From Akkermansiaceae bacterium (GTDB lineage: Bacteria; Verrucomicrobiota; Verrucomicrobiia; Verrucomicrobiales; Akkermansiaceae), in the NCBI GenBank assembly GCA_903909905.1, contig CAIVXP010000395.1:1-24717 (forward strand): a DNA stretch of 24,717 bases. The letters run 5' to 3'. The notes under the pieces are model-generated. The model ran no database searches. It saw only the letters and a list, made by a program, of their open reading frames with translations, and was not told the origin of the DNA. Position 1 is the stretch's first letter, and each line of letters opens with the position of its first letter. Positions 1 to 8,278 of this stretch are shown here, in pieces. The position numbers were made by a program, and so were the translations under genes.

Positions 1-57
1 CTGTCAGGTTGTGTACGGTTTTGAGCTTTTCACTGTCCAAAACACGAATTACAAATT

Positions 58-705
58 ATGAAAAAAAAATATCAGTCATGGTTGCTTGCATGCTTGTTCT
101 TTACTGTGGAAGACCTTACGGCCCAGACGAATAGTGATTTAAGTGACTCGGGTTCGATTTTGCTCAATGGCGGGTTTGAGTCCGGAGCGCCAGAGGACTT
201 CGGTGCACTCACTGGCTGGGATGTTTATGGAAACCTTGGCGCCCAACCTGTTGGCTTTACGAGAACCAAGATTGGCCCAGGGCCTTCCTATTTCCCAAAA
301 GAAGGTGTAAGAATGGCAATTTTTAGTGCTGGAAGCAATGACTTTGGCGGCGCCGTATCCCAAGAATTTGTGACGATTCCAGGTGCGATCTATCACGTTA
401 AAATGAAAATGGGGGTTGCATCAGAAGCCGTCGGTCGCAAGCAGGTGCTTCAGGTATCTGTTGCGGATGGAGGTGGCGCAATGATTCTCTCACGGATTGA
501 ATATGTATCTTCCCTTGCCAAGGGGACGACATGGAGGGATTTCGGCGCCATGTTCATAGCCGCAGGAAAGAAAAGCCGCATCACCATCCAGGACTTGTCC
601 GAGATCTTGCCTTTGATTGAAACTTATAACACGGATTTGATCATCGATGGCATATCTGTGATCGGTAAAACATTAAACAACAACATTACCAAAACTGGTA
701 ATTAG
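58..705 (+). CDS. Secreted protein with a DUF642/galactose-binding-like 'NGGFE' module
   Basis: The 215-residue product begins with three lysines and a hydrophobic stretch, and reads as a Sec signal peptide with likely cleavage after the T-A-Q near residue 23. The mature part opens with an L-L-N-G-G-F-E-S-G motif near residue 36. That motif is typical of secreted carbohydrate-binding-like beta-sandwich modules such as DUF642, which often occur in PEP-CTERM-type extracellular proteins of PVC bacteria. No PEP-CTERM anchor or transmembrane tail is visible. The ATG is followed by a run of nine A residues. It lies directly upstream of the polysaccharide genes, so a matrix or cell-surface role is plausible, but no enzyme motif is seen and the exact function is unknown. 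The family assignment rests on the NGGFE motif and overall size. Confidence 0.75.
   Translation: MKKKYQSWLLACLFFTVEDLTAQTNSDLSDSGSILLNGGFESGAPEDFGALTGWDVYGNLGAQPVGFTRTKIGPGPSYFPKEGVRMAIFSAGSNDFGGAVSQEFVTIPGAIYHVKMKMGVASEAVGRKQVLQVSVADGGGAMILSRIEYVSSLAKGTTWRDFGAMFIAAGKKSRITIQDLSEILPLIETYNTDLIIDGISVIGKTLNNNITKTGN
685..702 (+). other. Perfect 7-bp hairpin at the 3' end of the first gene
   Basis: ATTACCA and TGGTAAT form a perfect 7-bp stem around an AAAC loop immediately before the TAG stop codon. No T-tract follows, so it is not a convincing intrinsic terminator. It could be an RNA 3'-end structure or chance. Confidence 0.3.
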
Positions 706-737
706 ATTTCAGCAAACCCCGTAAGGTATAACAAAAA

Positions 738-1520
738 GTGATCCTTTATTCGGCCACTAGATATTCCCGCATGATCATACGCAAGGCGCCATCTCGAGAA
801 ATATTGCGGATATACAGCAGGTGGATTTCGTTTTGGTTGAAGAGATCGGGCATCGGTTGGGGAGGTCGTCTTGCCGCAAGCATTGCCGGTATCGGCACAC
901 TTCCATTTCACCACCGGTCCCATTTTGCGAATCGTTTTTGCAAGGGGTTTGTCGCGCCGACGGCCAGAGTCGCAAATGATGAAACCGTTCTGGGTCGGAA
1001 TGTTTACATCGGCGACCGGGTGTTGATCACAAAGAACACCGAAGGTAGAGGTGTCCGCATCGCGGATCGCGTTCACCTGTATGGTGAGAGCTGCCTTGAA
1101 ACTGGGATAGGTGGTGAAATTTCAATCGGCGAGGGCACGCACATTCAGCCCGGATGTCGCCTGCATGCGTTCGTTTCGAACATATCGATTGGTCGACATG
1201 TAGAGATTGCTGCCGGTTGTGCGTTTTACAGCTATGACCATGGCGTAACGGTAGGCAAAGCAATCATGCATCAGCCACTCACCAGCAAAGGCAACATCAT
1301 AGTCGGGGATGGCGCTTGGATCGGGCATGGCGTCACTGTCCTGCAAGGCGTGCAAATTGGATCGGGTGCAGTCATTGGCGCGGGTGCTGTGGTGGTTCGT
1401 GACATTCCGGAAAATGCGATTGCGGCAGGAGTTCCGGCAAAGGTGACAGGTTTTCGGCCTAGGCCCAATGAGTACAACTATTACAAAGCTTGCCCTGAGG
1501 AACTCGCGGTAACGGTCTGA
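738..1520 (+). CDS. Hexapeptide-repeat (left-handed beta-helix) acyltransferase
   Basis: This is an O-acetyl/acyltransferase of the LbH (maltose O-acetyltransferase, WbbJ, NeuD-like) family, probably acetylating a sugar of the surface polysaccharide in the cytoplasm. After a basic N-terminal region of about 70 residues, repeated hexapeptide turns run from about residue 72 to 248 (for example IGDRV, IGEGT, IGRHV, VGDGAWIGHG, IGSGAVIGAGAVV). They end with the family signature D-I-P-E-N-A-I-A-A-G-V-P-A-K. The D167-H168 pair in Y-S-Y-D-H-G matches the position of the catalytic histidine. The start used is GTG at 738, with an AAGG 11 bases upstream. An ATG at 771 would give a protein 11 residues shorter with no loss of the fold. 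The acceptor sugar cannot be read from sequence. Confidence 0.88.
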   Translation: MILYSATRYSRMIIRKAPSREILRIYSRWISFWLKRSGIGWGGRLAASIAGIGTLPFHHRSHFANRFCKGFVAPTARVANDETVLGRNVYIGDRVLITKNTEGRGVRIADRVHLYGESCLETGIGGEISIGEGTHIQPGCRLHAFVSNISIGRHVEIAAGCAFYSYDHGVTVGKAIMHQPLTSKGNIIVGDGAWIGHGVTVLQGVQIGSGAVIGAGAVVVRDIPENAIAAGVPAKVTGFRPRPNEYNYYKACPEELAVTV

Positions 1521-1543
1521 CATCCAAACCAATCAATCTAAGC

Positions 1544-2320
1544 ATGAAGGCGGTCATACTGGCGGGGGGATTCGGCACGAGAATCAGTGAGGAAAGCAGC
1601 ATTAGGCCAAAACCCATGATCACGGTGGGAGGTCGTCCGATCCTCTGGCATGTCATGAAAATATACGCCTCGCATGGAATCAATGATTTCATCATTTGTT
1701 GCGGCTACAAGGGCGGCATGATCCGCGAGTACTTTGATGACTATATTTTGCACTCGGCGGATGTGACTTATGACCTTGGTGGCATGACACGGACGATTCA
1801 CCGAACGAATTCGGAAGACTGGCGTGTTACCTGTGTTGAGACGGGCGAATCGGCGATGACTGGTGGTCGTCTCATGCGCGTGGCGCCATACTTGGATGGC
1901 CAAACTTTTTGCATGACCTATGGCGATGGTGTCGGAAGCGTGGACGTTGCAAGCAGCATCGCCTTTCATAAAATGCATGGCAGGCTTGCGACCTTGACGG
2001 CGGTGCAGAGTCCTGGCCGTTTTGGTGCGTTTGTACTCGATGCAGAAAATGATGAAGTGGACGCTTTTCGCGAGAAACCCAAGGGGGATGGCGCATGGAT
2101 CAATGGCGGTTTCTTTGTGCTTGAGCCCGAAGTGCTTGATCTCATTGATGGTGAACAGACGATATGGGAGCGTGAGCCGCTCGAGCGGTTGGCTGCCGAT
2201 GGTGAGTTGATGGCGTGGAGGCATGATGGTTTTTGGCACGCGATGGACACGCTTCGCGACAGGATGATACTTGAGGAATATGCCGCAAAGGGAAACGAGC
2301 CGTGGAAGTGCTGGGGCTGA
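1544..2320 (+). CDS. rfbF: Glucose-1-phosphate cytidylyltransferase
   Basis: This enzyme makes CDP-glucose from CTP and glucose 1-phosphate, the entry to CDP-linked 3,6-dideoxy or branched hexoses. The 258-residue length is the family norm. The nucleotidyltransferase signature L-A-G-G-F-G-T-R with E-E-S...R-P-K-P-M occupies residues 6-26. The family-typical W-H-V-M-K-I-Y segment follows, then G-R-F-G-A-F and the sugar-binding E-K-P-K-G-D-G-A-W-I-N-G-G-F-F block. The C-terminal F-W-H-A-M-D-T-L-R-D is typical of RfbF as opposed to RmlA or GalU. The usual partner, CDP-glucose 4,6-dehydratase (rfbG), is not in this window. The next gene starts 7 bases after the stop, so the two are probably co-transcribed. 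Confidence 0.95.
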   Translation: MKAVILAGGFGTRISEESSIRPKPMITVGGRPILWHVMKIYASHGINDFIICCGYKGGMIREYFDDYILHSADVTYDLGGMTRTIHRTNSEDWRVTCVETGESAMTGGRLMRVAPYLDGQTFCMTYGDGVGSVDVASSIAFHKMHGRLATLTAVQSPGRFGAFVLDAENDEVDAFREKPKGDGAWINGGFFVLEPEVLDLIDGEQTIWEREPLERLAADGELMAWRHDGFWHAMDTLRDRMILEEYAAKGNEPWKCWG

Positions 2321-2327
2321 GATAAAA

Positions 2328-3521
2328 ATGAAACCACACGATTATGCCATCATTGGAAGCGGGATTGTCGGGCTAGCGACAGCGCGTGAGCTTTGTCTCA
2401 ATTCGCCAGACAGTCGGGTGGTTGTGATTGAGAAGGAGGCTGCTCCAGCCAAGCACCAGAGCGGACGAAATTCGGGGGTGATTCACTCGGGAATTTACTA
2501 CAAGCCTGGTAGCTTGAAAGCCGAGTTTTGCCGCGAAGGTGCCGAGGCCATGAAAGAGTACTGCATCGATAGAGGCATACCAATGAAGCAATGCGGAAAG
2601 CTGATCGTGGCGACGCGACAGGAGGACATATCGGGTCTCCGCAGGCTTTACAATAATGCCACTTGCAATGGCATCGGTGTCGATTGGCTAAACAGCGAAA
2701 AAGCGCGTGAAATTGAACCGCATGTTTCATGCATCGAGGCACTTCATGTGCGATCGACGGGCATCACGAGCTATCCTGATGTGTGTCGCTCGATGATTGA
2801 GGACATCCGCAATGCGGGTGGCTCGATATGTTTCGACCAGAATGTTATGAACATCGTGGATTCCGGCGGCATGCGGTTCATTGAGACACAAAGGGAAGTG
2901 TTTCCGTCACGATTTGTCATCAATTGTGCGGGTCTTCACAGCGACAGGGTAGGCGTCATGAATGGGCGGCCACCATCCGCGCGCATCATACCCTTTCGTG
3001 GTGAGTACTACCGTCTGGTGCCGCAAAAGTCGCACTTGGTGAGCAATCTGATTTATCCCGTTCCCAATGAAAAGCTGCCATTTCTTGGGGTTCACTTCAG
3101 CAAAACGGTCGACGGTGGCGTTCATGCAGGTCCGAATGCGGTGCTTGCATTCAAGCGTGAGGGTTATCTCAAGTCCGACGTCTCTGCAGGGGATCTTATT
3201 AGCACACTTGCCTATGGTGGTTTTTGGAAAATGGCGGCCGATCACCTTGCTAGCGGGCTTGCCGAGATGCGGCGTTCGCTAATCAAAAGTTATTTCGTCA
3301 ACAGCCTTCGCGAAATGATACCGGAGATCGGTCCAGACGACCTTGTTCCCTGTGTGTCAGGTGTGAGGGCGCAGGCGGTTTTCAGCGATGGACGTCTTGT
3401 CGACGATTTCCTCATCGATCAAGGCCCGGGTTATTTGAATGTGATCAACGCGCCATCCCCGGCGGCGACCGCATCACTGGCCATTGGGCGTCATTTGGCG
3501 CACAAAGCGATGGCATCCTGA
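2328..3521 (+). CDS. lhgO: FAD-dependent L-2-hydroxyglutarate oxidase-like protein (LhgO family)
   Basis: The 397-residue protein is a DAO-fold flavoprotein resembling LhgO, which oxidises L-2-hydroxyglutarate to 2-oxoglutarate and passes electrons to a quinone or oxygen. An N-terminal Rossmann motif G-S-G-I-V-G lies at residues 10-15, with the acidic ribose-binding E36. The family hallmark H-Q-S-G-R-N-S-G-V-I-H-S-G-I-Y-Y spans residues 43-58. The ATG at 2328 is chosen because FAD-binding begins six residues later. A longer in-frame reading starting at 2271 would overlap rfbF by 50 bases without adding conserved sequence. Its place among nucleotide-sugar genes is odd for central metabolism and suggests recycling of a 2-hydroxyacid made by a sugar dehydrogenase. 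Substrate identity is inferred from family only. Confidence 0.88.
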   Translation: MKPHDYAIIGSGIVGLATARELCLNSPDSRVVVIEKEAAPAKHQSGRNSGVIHSGIYYKPGSLKAEFCREGAEAMKEYCIDRGIPMKQCGKLIVATRQEDISGLRRLYNNATCNGIGVDWLNSEKAREIEPHVSCIEALHVRSTGITSYPDVCRSMIEDIRNAGGSICFDQNVMNIVDSGGMRFIETQREVFPSRFVINCAGLHSDRVGVMNGRPPSARIIPFRGEYYRLVPQKSHLVSNLIYPVPNEKLPFLGVHFSKTVDGGVHAGPNAVLAFKREGYLKSDVSAGDLISTLAYGGFWKMAADHLASGLAEMRRSLIKSYFVNSLREMIPEIGPDDLVPCVSGVRAQAVFSDGRLVDDFLIDQGPGYLNVINAPSPAATASLAIGRHLAHKAMAS

Positions 3522-3532
3522 AATTTTTAATC

Positions 3533-4579
3533 ATGAAAATACTAGTCACCGGAACGGACGGATATTTGGGATCATTGCTTGTGCCGATGTTGCTTGAAGA
3601 AGGGCACGGAGTCACCGGAGTTGATGTGGGATTTTACAGGTCGGGTTGGCTCTACGAGGCTGGATCGGATCAGGTTCAAACCATCACCCGCGACATTCGG
3701 TCGATCGAAGCTAGAGATGTCGCCGGATACGACGCAATGGTGCACATGGCAGAACTCTCCAATGACCCAGCCGGAGAGCTTGCGCCTGGAATCACCCGTG
3801 AGATCAACCATCGAGGCTCGGTGCGTCTTGCTGAGTTGGCGAAAAAAGCCGGTGTTAAAAGGTTCATTTACATGTCTTCCTGTTCGGTATATGGCGCGGC
3901 CGATGGCGATGAGCCTGTTGATGAGGCGACAGCGCCAAATCCGCAGACCGCATATGCGCTGTGCAAGACATTGTGTGAGCGCGACATACTCGCGATGGCA
4001 GGGACGCACTTTTCCCCGGTATGCTTTCGCAACTCAACCGCATTTGGCGCATCGCCTAGACAGCGTTTTGACCTGGTCGTCAACAACCTCTGCGGATTGG
4101 CTTGGACCACGGGGTGTATCAAGATGAGCAGCGACGGAAGCCCTTGGAGGCCGTTGGTTCATGCATCCGACATCGGTCGCGCGATTATCTGCGCGCTTGA
4201 GGCACCGGTGGAGGCAATTCACGGAGAGGTGATCAATATTGGAAGCAACGAGCTCAACCACCGGGTGAGTGAAATAGCAGATGCAGTCGCCAATTGCTTT
4301 GAAGGCTGCGAGGTTGAGTATGGCCAAGGCTCCGACGACAGGCGCAGTTATAGGGTGATGTTTGACAAGTTAGCCAAACATCTTCCTGCGTTCAGATGCC
4401 GGTGGGACCTTCAGTCAGGAATAAATCAGTTTCACGAATTGTTTAGGAAACTGGATTTAAGTCGTGATGATTTTGAAAATCGTGCGTTCACGAGACTCAA
4501 GCAGCTCAGTTTTTTAATCAAAACCGGCCAAATCGACGGGTCGTTTTACTGGACGGGCACATCCAGTGCAGCGAACTGA
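3533..4579 (+). CDS. NAD(P)-dependent nucleotide-sugar epimerase/dehydratase (extended SDR)
   Basis: The 348-residue protein is an extended short-chain dehydrogenase/reductase. The dinucleotide motif T-G-T-D-G-Y-L-G is at residues 6-13. The active site comprises S115-S116 in the M-S-S-C-S-V-Y-G block and Y141/K145 in Y-A-L-C-K. These features are standard for NDP-sugar 4-epimerases, dehydratases and 4-ketoreductases. It lacks the signature of CDP-glucose 4,6-dehydratase. Between LhgO and a sugar C-methyltransferase, it most likely reduces or epimerises the modified NDP-hexose. The last 70 residues or so are less conserved and contain a R-K-L-D-L-S-R-D-D-F region. The precise reaction is unknown. 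Confidence 0.9.
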   Translation: MKILVTGTDGYLGSLLVPMLLEEGHGVTGVDVGFYRSGWLYEAGSDQVQTITRDIRSIEARDVAGYDAMVHMAELSNDPAGELAPGITREINHRGSVRLAELAKKAGVKRFIYMSSCSVYGAADGDEPVDEATAPNPQTAYALCKTLCERDILAMAGTHFSPVCFRNSTAFGASPRQRFDLVVNNLCGLAWTTGCIKMSSDGSPWRPLVHASDIGRAIICALEAPVEAIHGEVINIGSNELNHRVSEIADAVANCFEGCEVEYGQGSDDRRSYRVMFDKLAKHLPAFRCRWDLQSGINQFHELFRKLDLSRDDFENRAFTRLKQLSFLIKTGQIDGSFYWTGTSSAAN

Positions 4580-4597
4580 AATACGATAGAATCAATC

Positions 4598-5845
4598 ATG
4601 ACTAAAACCGCAAAATGCAGGTATTGTGACGAGCCGCTAAGCCACCTCATGTGTGACTTGGGAATGTCGCCACTGGCAAATTCTTACCCCAGTGGTGAGA
4701 GTCTGGCCGAGGGTGAAAAGGTCTACCCCCTAAAGGTCTGGGTGTGTGAAAGTTGCTTGCTAGCGCAGCTTGAGGAGTTTGAGTCGCCGGAGGCGATATT
4801 CAGCGATTATGCTTATTTCAGCAGCTTTTCGAGCGGTTGGGTTGAGCATGCAAAAAGATATGCTGAGATGATGATCGATCGATTTGGCTTTGATCATAAC
4901 AGCCTCGTACTCGAGGTGGCAAGCAACGACGGCTATCTGCTGCAGCATTTCGCGGCGCGAGACATACCGGTGTTGGGAATTGAGCCTGCGGCTAACATTG
5001 CAAAATACGCGAGTGAAGAAAAGGGCATCGAGAGCTTAGTAAGGTTTTTCGGTTCGCAAACTGCAAGGATGCTACATGCTGAGGGACATTCTGCTGATTT
5101 GCTCATCGGCAACAATGTGTTAGCCCATGTTCCGGATATCAGGGATTTTGTGCGGGGTGTGAAAATTGCGCTCAAACCGGATGGCATATTCACATTTGAG
5201 TTCCCCCATCTCATGCGCCTCATCGAGGGGAACCAGTTTGATACCGTTTATCACGAACACTTTTCGTACTTTTCCTTGCTTTGTGTTGAAAGAATTTTCA
5301 CCCGATATGGACTTGAATTGTTTGATGTCGAGGAGCTTGCAACGCATGGCGGATCGTTGCGAATTTTCGGTAAACATGCCGGATATGAATCTGATCGAGT
5401 GCATCCTACCGGCCGCGTTGAGGATCTGAGGAATCGGGAAACTGAATTCGGGCTTGCGGATATGGTCACATATCGCGCGTTCTCTGAGAGAATGAAAGCG
5501 GTCAAGCGTGAGCTGCTTGGTTTCTTGCTTGGTGCGAACGAACGGGGAGAATCGGTGGTGTGTTACGGTGCTGCCGCCAAAGGTGTGACTCTCATGAATT
5601 ACTGCGGACTTGGATCCGATATGGTAGATTATGTCGTCGATAAAAGTCCTCACAAGCAGGACCGCTACATGCCTGGTGCGAATGTTGCCATTCATCCGCC
5701 ATCGAGGATTTTTGAAACGCGTCCGGACTATGTCATGATCTTGCCGTGGAACATCAGCGACGAGATTTGCAGGGAAATGGATGGCATTCGCGAATGGGGT
5801 GGGCGCTTTGTCGTGCCGATTCCAAGCGTGAAGGTGCTAAGCTGA
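4598..5845 (+). CDS. SAM-dependent nucleotide-sugar C-methyltransferase
   Basis: The 415-residue architecture matches the NDP-hexulose C-methyltransferases (TylC3/NovU/TcaB9 type). An N-terminal zinc-binding domain carries C7-x-x-C10 and C50-x-x-C53. A class I methyltransferase domain has SAM motif I V-L-E-V-A-S-N-D-G-Y-L near residue 106. A C-terminal Methyltransf_14-like domain follows. The Y-H-E-H-F-S-Y segment near residue 210 corresponds to the catalytic His/Tyr cluster known in TcaB9. Such enzymes add a methyl branch next to the keto group of an NDP-4-keto-deoxysugar. Its presence with rfbF, an SDR and an RmlC-family epimerase argues for a branched-chain sugar in the polymer. Which carbon is methylated cannot be told from sequence. 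Confidence 0.92.
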   Translation: MTKTAKCRYCDEPLSHLMCDLGMSPLANSYPSGESLAEGEKVYPLKVWVCESCLLAQLEEFESPEAIFSDYAYFSSFSSGWVEHAKRYAEMMIDRFGFDHNSLVLEVASNDGYLLQHFAARDIPVLGIEPAANIAKYASEEKGIESLVRFFGSQTARMLHAEGHSADLLIGNNVLAHVPDIRDFVRGVKIALKPDGIFTFEFPHLMRLIEGNQFDTVYHEHFSYFSLLCVERIFTRYGLELFDVEELATHGGSLRIFGKHAGYESDRVHPTGRVEDLRNRETEFGLADMVTYRAFSERMKAVKRELLGFLLGANERGESVVCYGAAAKGVTLMNYCGLGSDMVDYVVDKSPHKQDRYMPGANVAIHPPSRIFETRPDYVMILPWNISDEICREMDGIREWGGRFVVPIPSVKVLS

Positions 5846-5867
5846 GTGATTGCCACGAGAGAACCCC

Positions 5868-7151
5868 ATGGATGATCCCGGATCACGCATGCACGCGTTT
5901 GCGGAGCAACTGTTTCCAATATGCCGAAGCATCACGGGAGATGGGCTACGCGAGTCGTTGCGACTGATTGGTGAGCAGATTCCGATTGCGATTCACGGAC
6001 TACCAAGTGGTACTCAAGCATTTGACTGGACGATTCCCCAGGAATGGGTGGTGAGGCAGGCATGGATTCGCGATAAGCATGGCGAAGATGTTGTAAATTT
6101 CCGAAATCACAACCTACACTTGGTAGGCTACAGCGGGCCGGTGCGCGCCCGAATGAGTTTGGCTGAGCTGATGCCGCATTTGCATTCAAAGCCCGAACTC
6201 CCTGACGCGATTCCCTACCGAACCAGTTATTACAAGGATGACTGGGGCTTTTGTTTGCCGCATCGGCTTTTGGGACAGCTGAAGGATGAGGAATACGAAG
6301 TGTTGGTGGATACGGATCTTGTGGATGGTGAGCTCAATTATGGTGAGCTTCTGATTCCTGGAAGCAGCGATGAAGAGTTTCTTATTTCCTGCCATTGCTG
6401 CCATCCCTCGATGGCCAACGATAACCTCTCCGGAATGGTGATTGCAGCAGAGATTGCTAGTCATCTGATTGATCGGCCATTGCGGCAATCCTACCGTTTT
6501 TTGTTTCTTCCGGGAACAATTGGATCAATTGCGTGGTTGGCTAGGAACCAGGCATTGATTCCTAAAATTTCCGGGGGTCTTGTTCTTGCGTGCGTTGGCG
6601 ACCCGGGGCCGCTGACATATAAAAAAACGAGGCATGGGAATTCCATCGTCGATCGCGCGGTTGAGTCGGTATTCAATGGTGAGTGCCCGAGTGCAGAAAT
6701 AAAGGAATTTATGCCCTATGGATATGATGAAAGACAGTATGGTTCACCGGGCATCAATCTCGCGGTTGGTTGTCTGAGCCGCAGTTCCTATGGAAGTTTC
6801 CCCGAGTACCATACGAGTGCAGATGACATGTCGTTCATTACTGCGGAGGCTCTGAGGGACACACTCGAAAAACTTGAAAAAATATTGTTTATTGTTGATC
6901 GGAACATGCGATATCTCAATCTCAAGCCGATGGCCGAGCCACAGCTTGGAAAATACGGACTTTACGGTACCACTGGAGGAGTCCGAACAGGCCGATCGAC
7001 AGAAATGGCGCTGTTATGGGTTTTGAATCTGTCTGATGGATCGAATGATCTGTTGAGTATAGCGGAGAAATCCGGCATCGATTTCACCCAAATTCATGAT
7101 GCCTCGCAACGCCTTGTGAAAGCGGGACTTATGCGCGAGTTGCGGGATTGA
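5868..7151 (+). CDS. DUF4910/DUF2172 zinc-peptidase-like protein of polysaccharide clusters
   Basis: The 427-residue protein matches the DUF4910 aminopeptidase-like family with a C-terminal winged-helix tail. An M28-like metal site is visible: H179 and D185 in C-H-P-S-M-A-N-D-N-L-S-G, D287/E288 in G-Y-D-E-R-Q-Y, and H315 in E-Y-H-T-S-A-D-D. A PA-like insert occupies roughly residues 45-130, and residues from about 378 form the small winged-helix-like domain. These proteins recur in O-antigen and antibiotic-sugar clusters, but their substrate is not established. They may hydrolyse an amide or acyl group on a sugar intermediate. ATG at 5868 is preferred because GAGAGA precedes it by 5 bases. 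A TTG at 5850 would add six residues. The stop is 3 bases from the end of the convergent gene. Confidence 0.87.
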   Translation: MDDPGSRMHAFAEQLFPICRSITGDGLRESLRLIGEQIPIAIHGLPSGTQAFDWTIPQEWVVRQAWIRDKHGEDVVNFRNHNLHLVGYSGPVRARMSLAELMPHLHSKPELPDAIPYRTSYYKDDWGFCLPHRLLGQLKDEEYEVLVDTDLVDGELNYGELLIPGSSDEEFLISCHCCHPSMANDNLSGMVIAAEIASHLIDRPLRQSYRFLFLPGTIGSIAWLARNQALIPKISGGLVLACVGDPGPLTYKKTRHGNSIVDRAVESVFNGECPSAEIKEFMPYGYDERQYGSPGINLAVGCLSRSSYGSFPEYHTSADDMSFITAEALRDTLEKLEKILFIVDRNMRYLNLKPMAEPQLGKYGLYGTTGGVRTGRSTEMALLWVLNLSDGSNDLLSIAEKSGIDFTQIHDASQRLVKAGLMRELRD

Positions 7152-7154
7152 TGT

Positions 7155-8243
7155 TTATCGCATGAAGCGGATTTTTTCCCAGCAATTGCTCGATTGTGAA
7201 CGGATCAGCGCAGACATCGCAAACTGCGCTGCGCAGCCATCGTGAAAGCTGGCATCAAGATCATGGTTAATTTCACCTTTGAGGCACGCGTCGATAAATC
7301 CGTGCATCATCAGGTCGAGTGCATGGGTTTTCCCGTCGTATGCCTCCTGAGGTAGTGGGACATTATTCCATTCCGGTGATTCGGGTGTGGAGAATTTGAG
7401 AAAGTCGACACCACCCCGGCTAAGTGCCGCCTTGAGCGCGCCTTTATTGCCGATCACTTCGAGATAGCCGAGTTCGGCAAAGGGTGGGGTAACGCGACTG
7501 ATGAAAAACTGCCCGCGGAGTCCGTGGTTATTGCGTGTCCACGCGTTCACGATGTCGTCGGTTTCGACATCGATCATTTCGCCGGTGTCACGGTGGGGAA
7601 GTTTGCGCGAAACAGTGTGAGTGTAGCCGATCACCGAATCAAGCGGGCCCAGAACATGGCGTTGAATGTCGAACAAATGAGAGCCGAGATCGAAGAGAAG
7701 CCCTGCGCCCGCGACATCCTTGCGGTCTCTCCAGCTTGCCCTGCTGTCCGCCATGAGACCGTCCCATCGGTCGTATTGAATGCGTGTGAAAAAGGGCTCG
7801 CCGATCTCTCCGGCGGCAATGAGGCGGCGAAGTTCGCGGACGCCGTAGTTGTAGCGGAATGTGAAAGCGACTTGGTGGACCTTACCGCTTCTTTCAGCGG
7901 CTTCGAGCATGCGCATGGCTTCATCGTCATTCATCGCCAGCGGCTTTTCACAAAAGACATGTTTGCCATGTTCGAGTGCCATGATGGCTTGGTCGGCATG
8001 CGCGGCATTTGCGCTGGCAATGGTGACGGCATCGATTTCGGGATCGGTGCAAATTGATTCGAGATTATCGGTGGCGATTGGAATGGAGAACTTTGCGGCA
8101 AGTTTACGCGCGGCATCCTTGTTTCTTGCATAAACCGCACGAACTTCCGCCTGTGGATGCGATATGATTCCGGGTATGTGGCAGATTTCGGCGAAATTTC
8201 CTGCGCCGATGACGGCAACCCTGAGCTTATGTTGGTTGTTCAT
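7155..8243 (-). CDS. Gfo/Idh/MocA-family NAD(P)-dependent sugar dehydrogenase
   Basis: The 362-residue oxidoreductase has an N-terminal Rossmann fold with G-A-G at residues 13-15, the family-defining E99-K100-P101-L-A motif, and D185/H189 in L-F-D-L-G-S-H-L-F-D. The K and H residues correspond to the catalytic site of the family. It likely oxidises a hydroxyl of a nucleotide sugar or free polyol. It is the only minus-strand gene in the polysaccharide locus. It converges on the DUF4910 gene (3-base gap) and diverges from the RmlC-family gene (35-base gap), so it must use its own promoter. Some relatives (WbpB type) recycle NADH with 2-oxoglutarate, which would fit the LhgO-like neighbour. Substrate is unknown. 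Confidence 0.92.
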   Translation of the reverse strand: MNNQHKLRVAVIGAGNFAEICHIPGIISHPQAEVRAVYARNKDAARKLAAKFSIPIATDNLESICTDPEIDAVTIASANAAHADQAIMALEHGKHVFCEKPLAMNDDEAMRMLEAAERSGKVHQVAFTFRYNYGVRELRRLIAAGEIGEPFFTRIQYDRWDGLMADSRASWRDRKDVAGAGLLFDLGSHLFDIQRHVLGPLDSVIGYTHTVSRKLPHRDTGEMIDVETDDIVNAWTRNNHGLRGQFFISRVTPPFAELGYLEVIGNKGALKAALSRGGVDFLKFSTPESPEWNNVPLPQEAYDGKTHALDLMMHGFIDACLKGEINHDLDASFHDGCAAQFAMSALIRSQSSNCWEKIRFMR

Positions 8244-8278
8244 GAGCAGATTGAAACTTTAGGCATATTTTCACACCA

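Noticed and set aside
3579..4127. Alternative + frame inside the SDR epimerase gene
   Set aside because: It is an overlapping frame of a gene with complete SDR motifs and shows no independent domain.
7524..8057. + strand open frame opposite the Gfo/Idh gene
   Set aside because: The minus-strand product has a Rossmann motif, EKPLA and the DxxxH pattern. The opposite frame has no family features.
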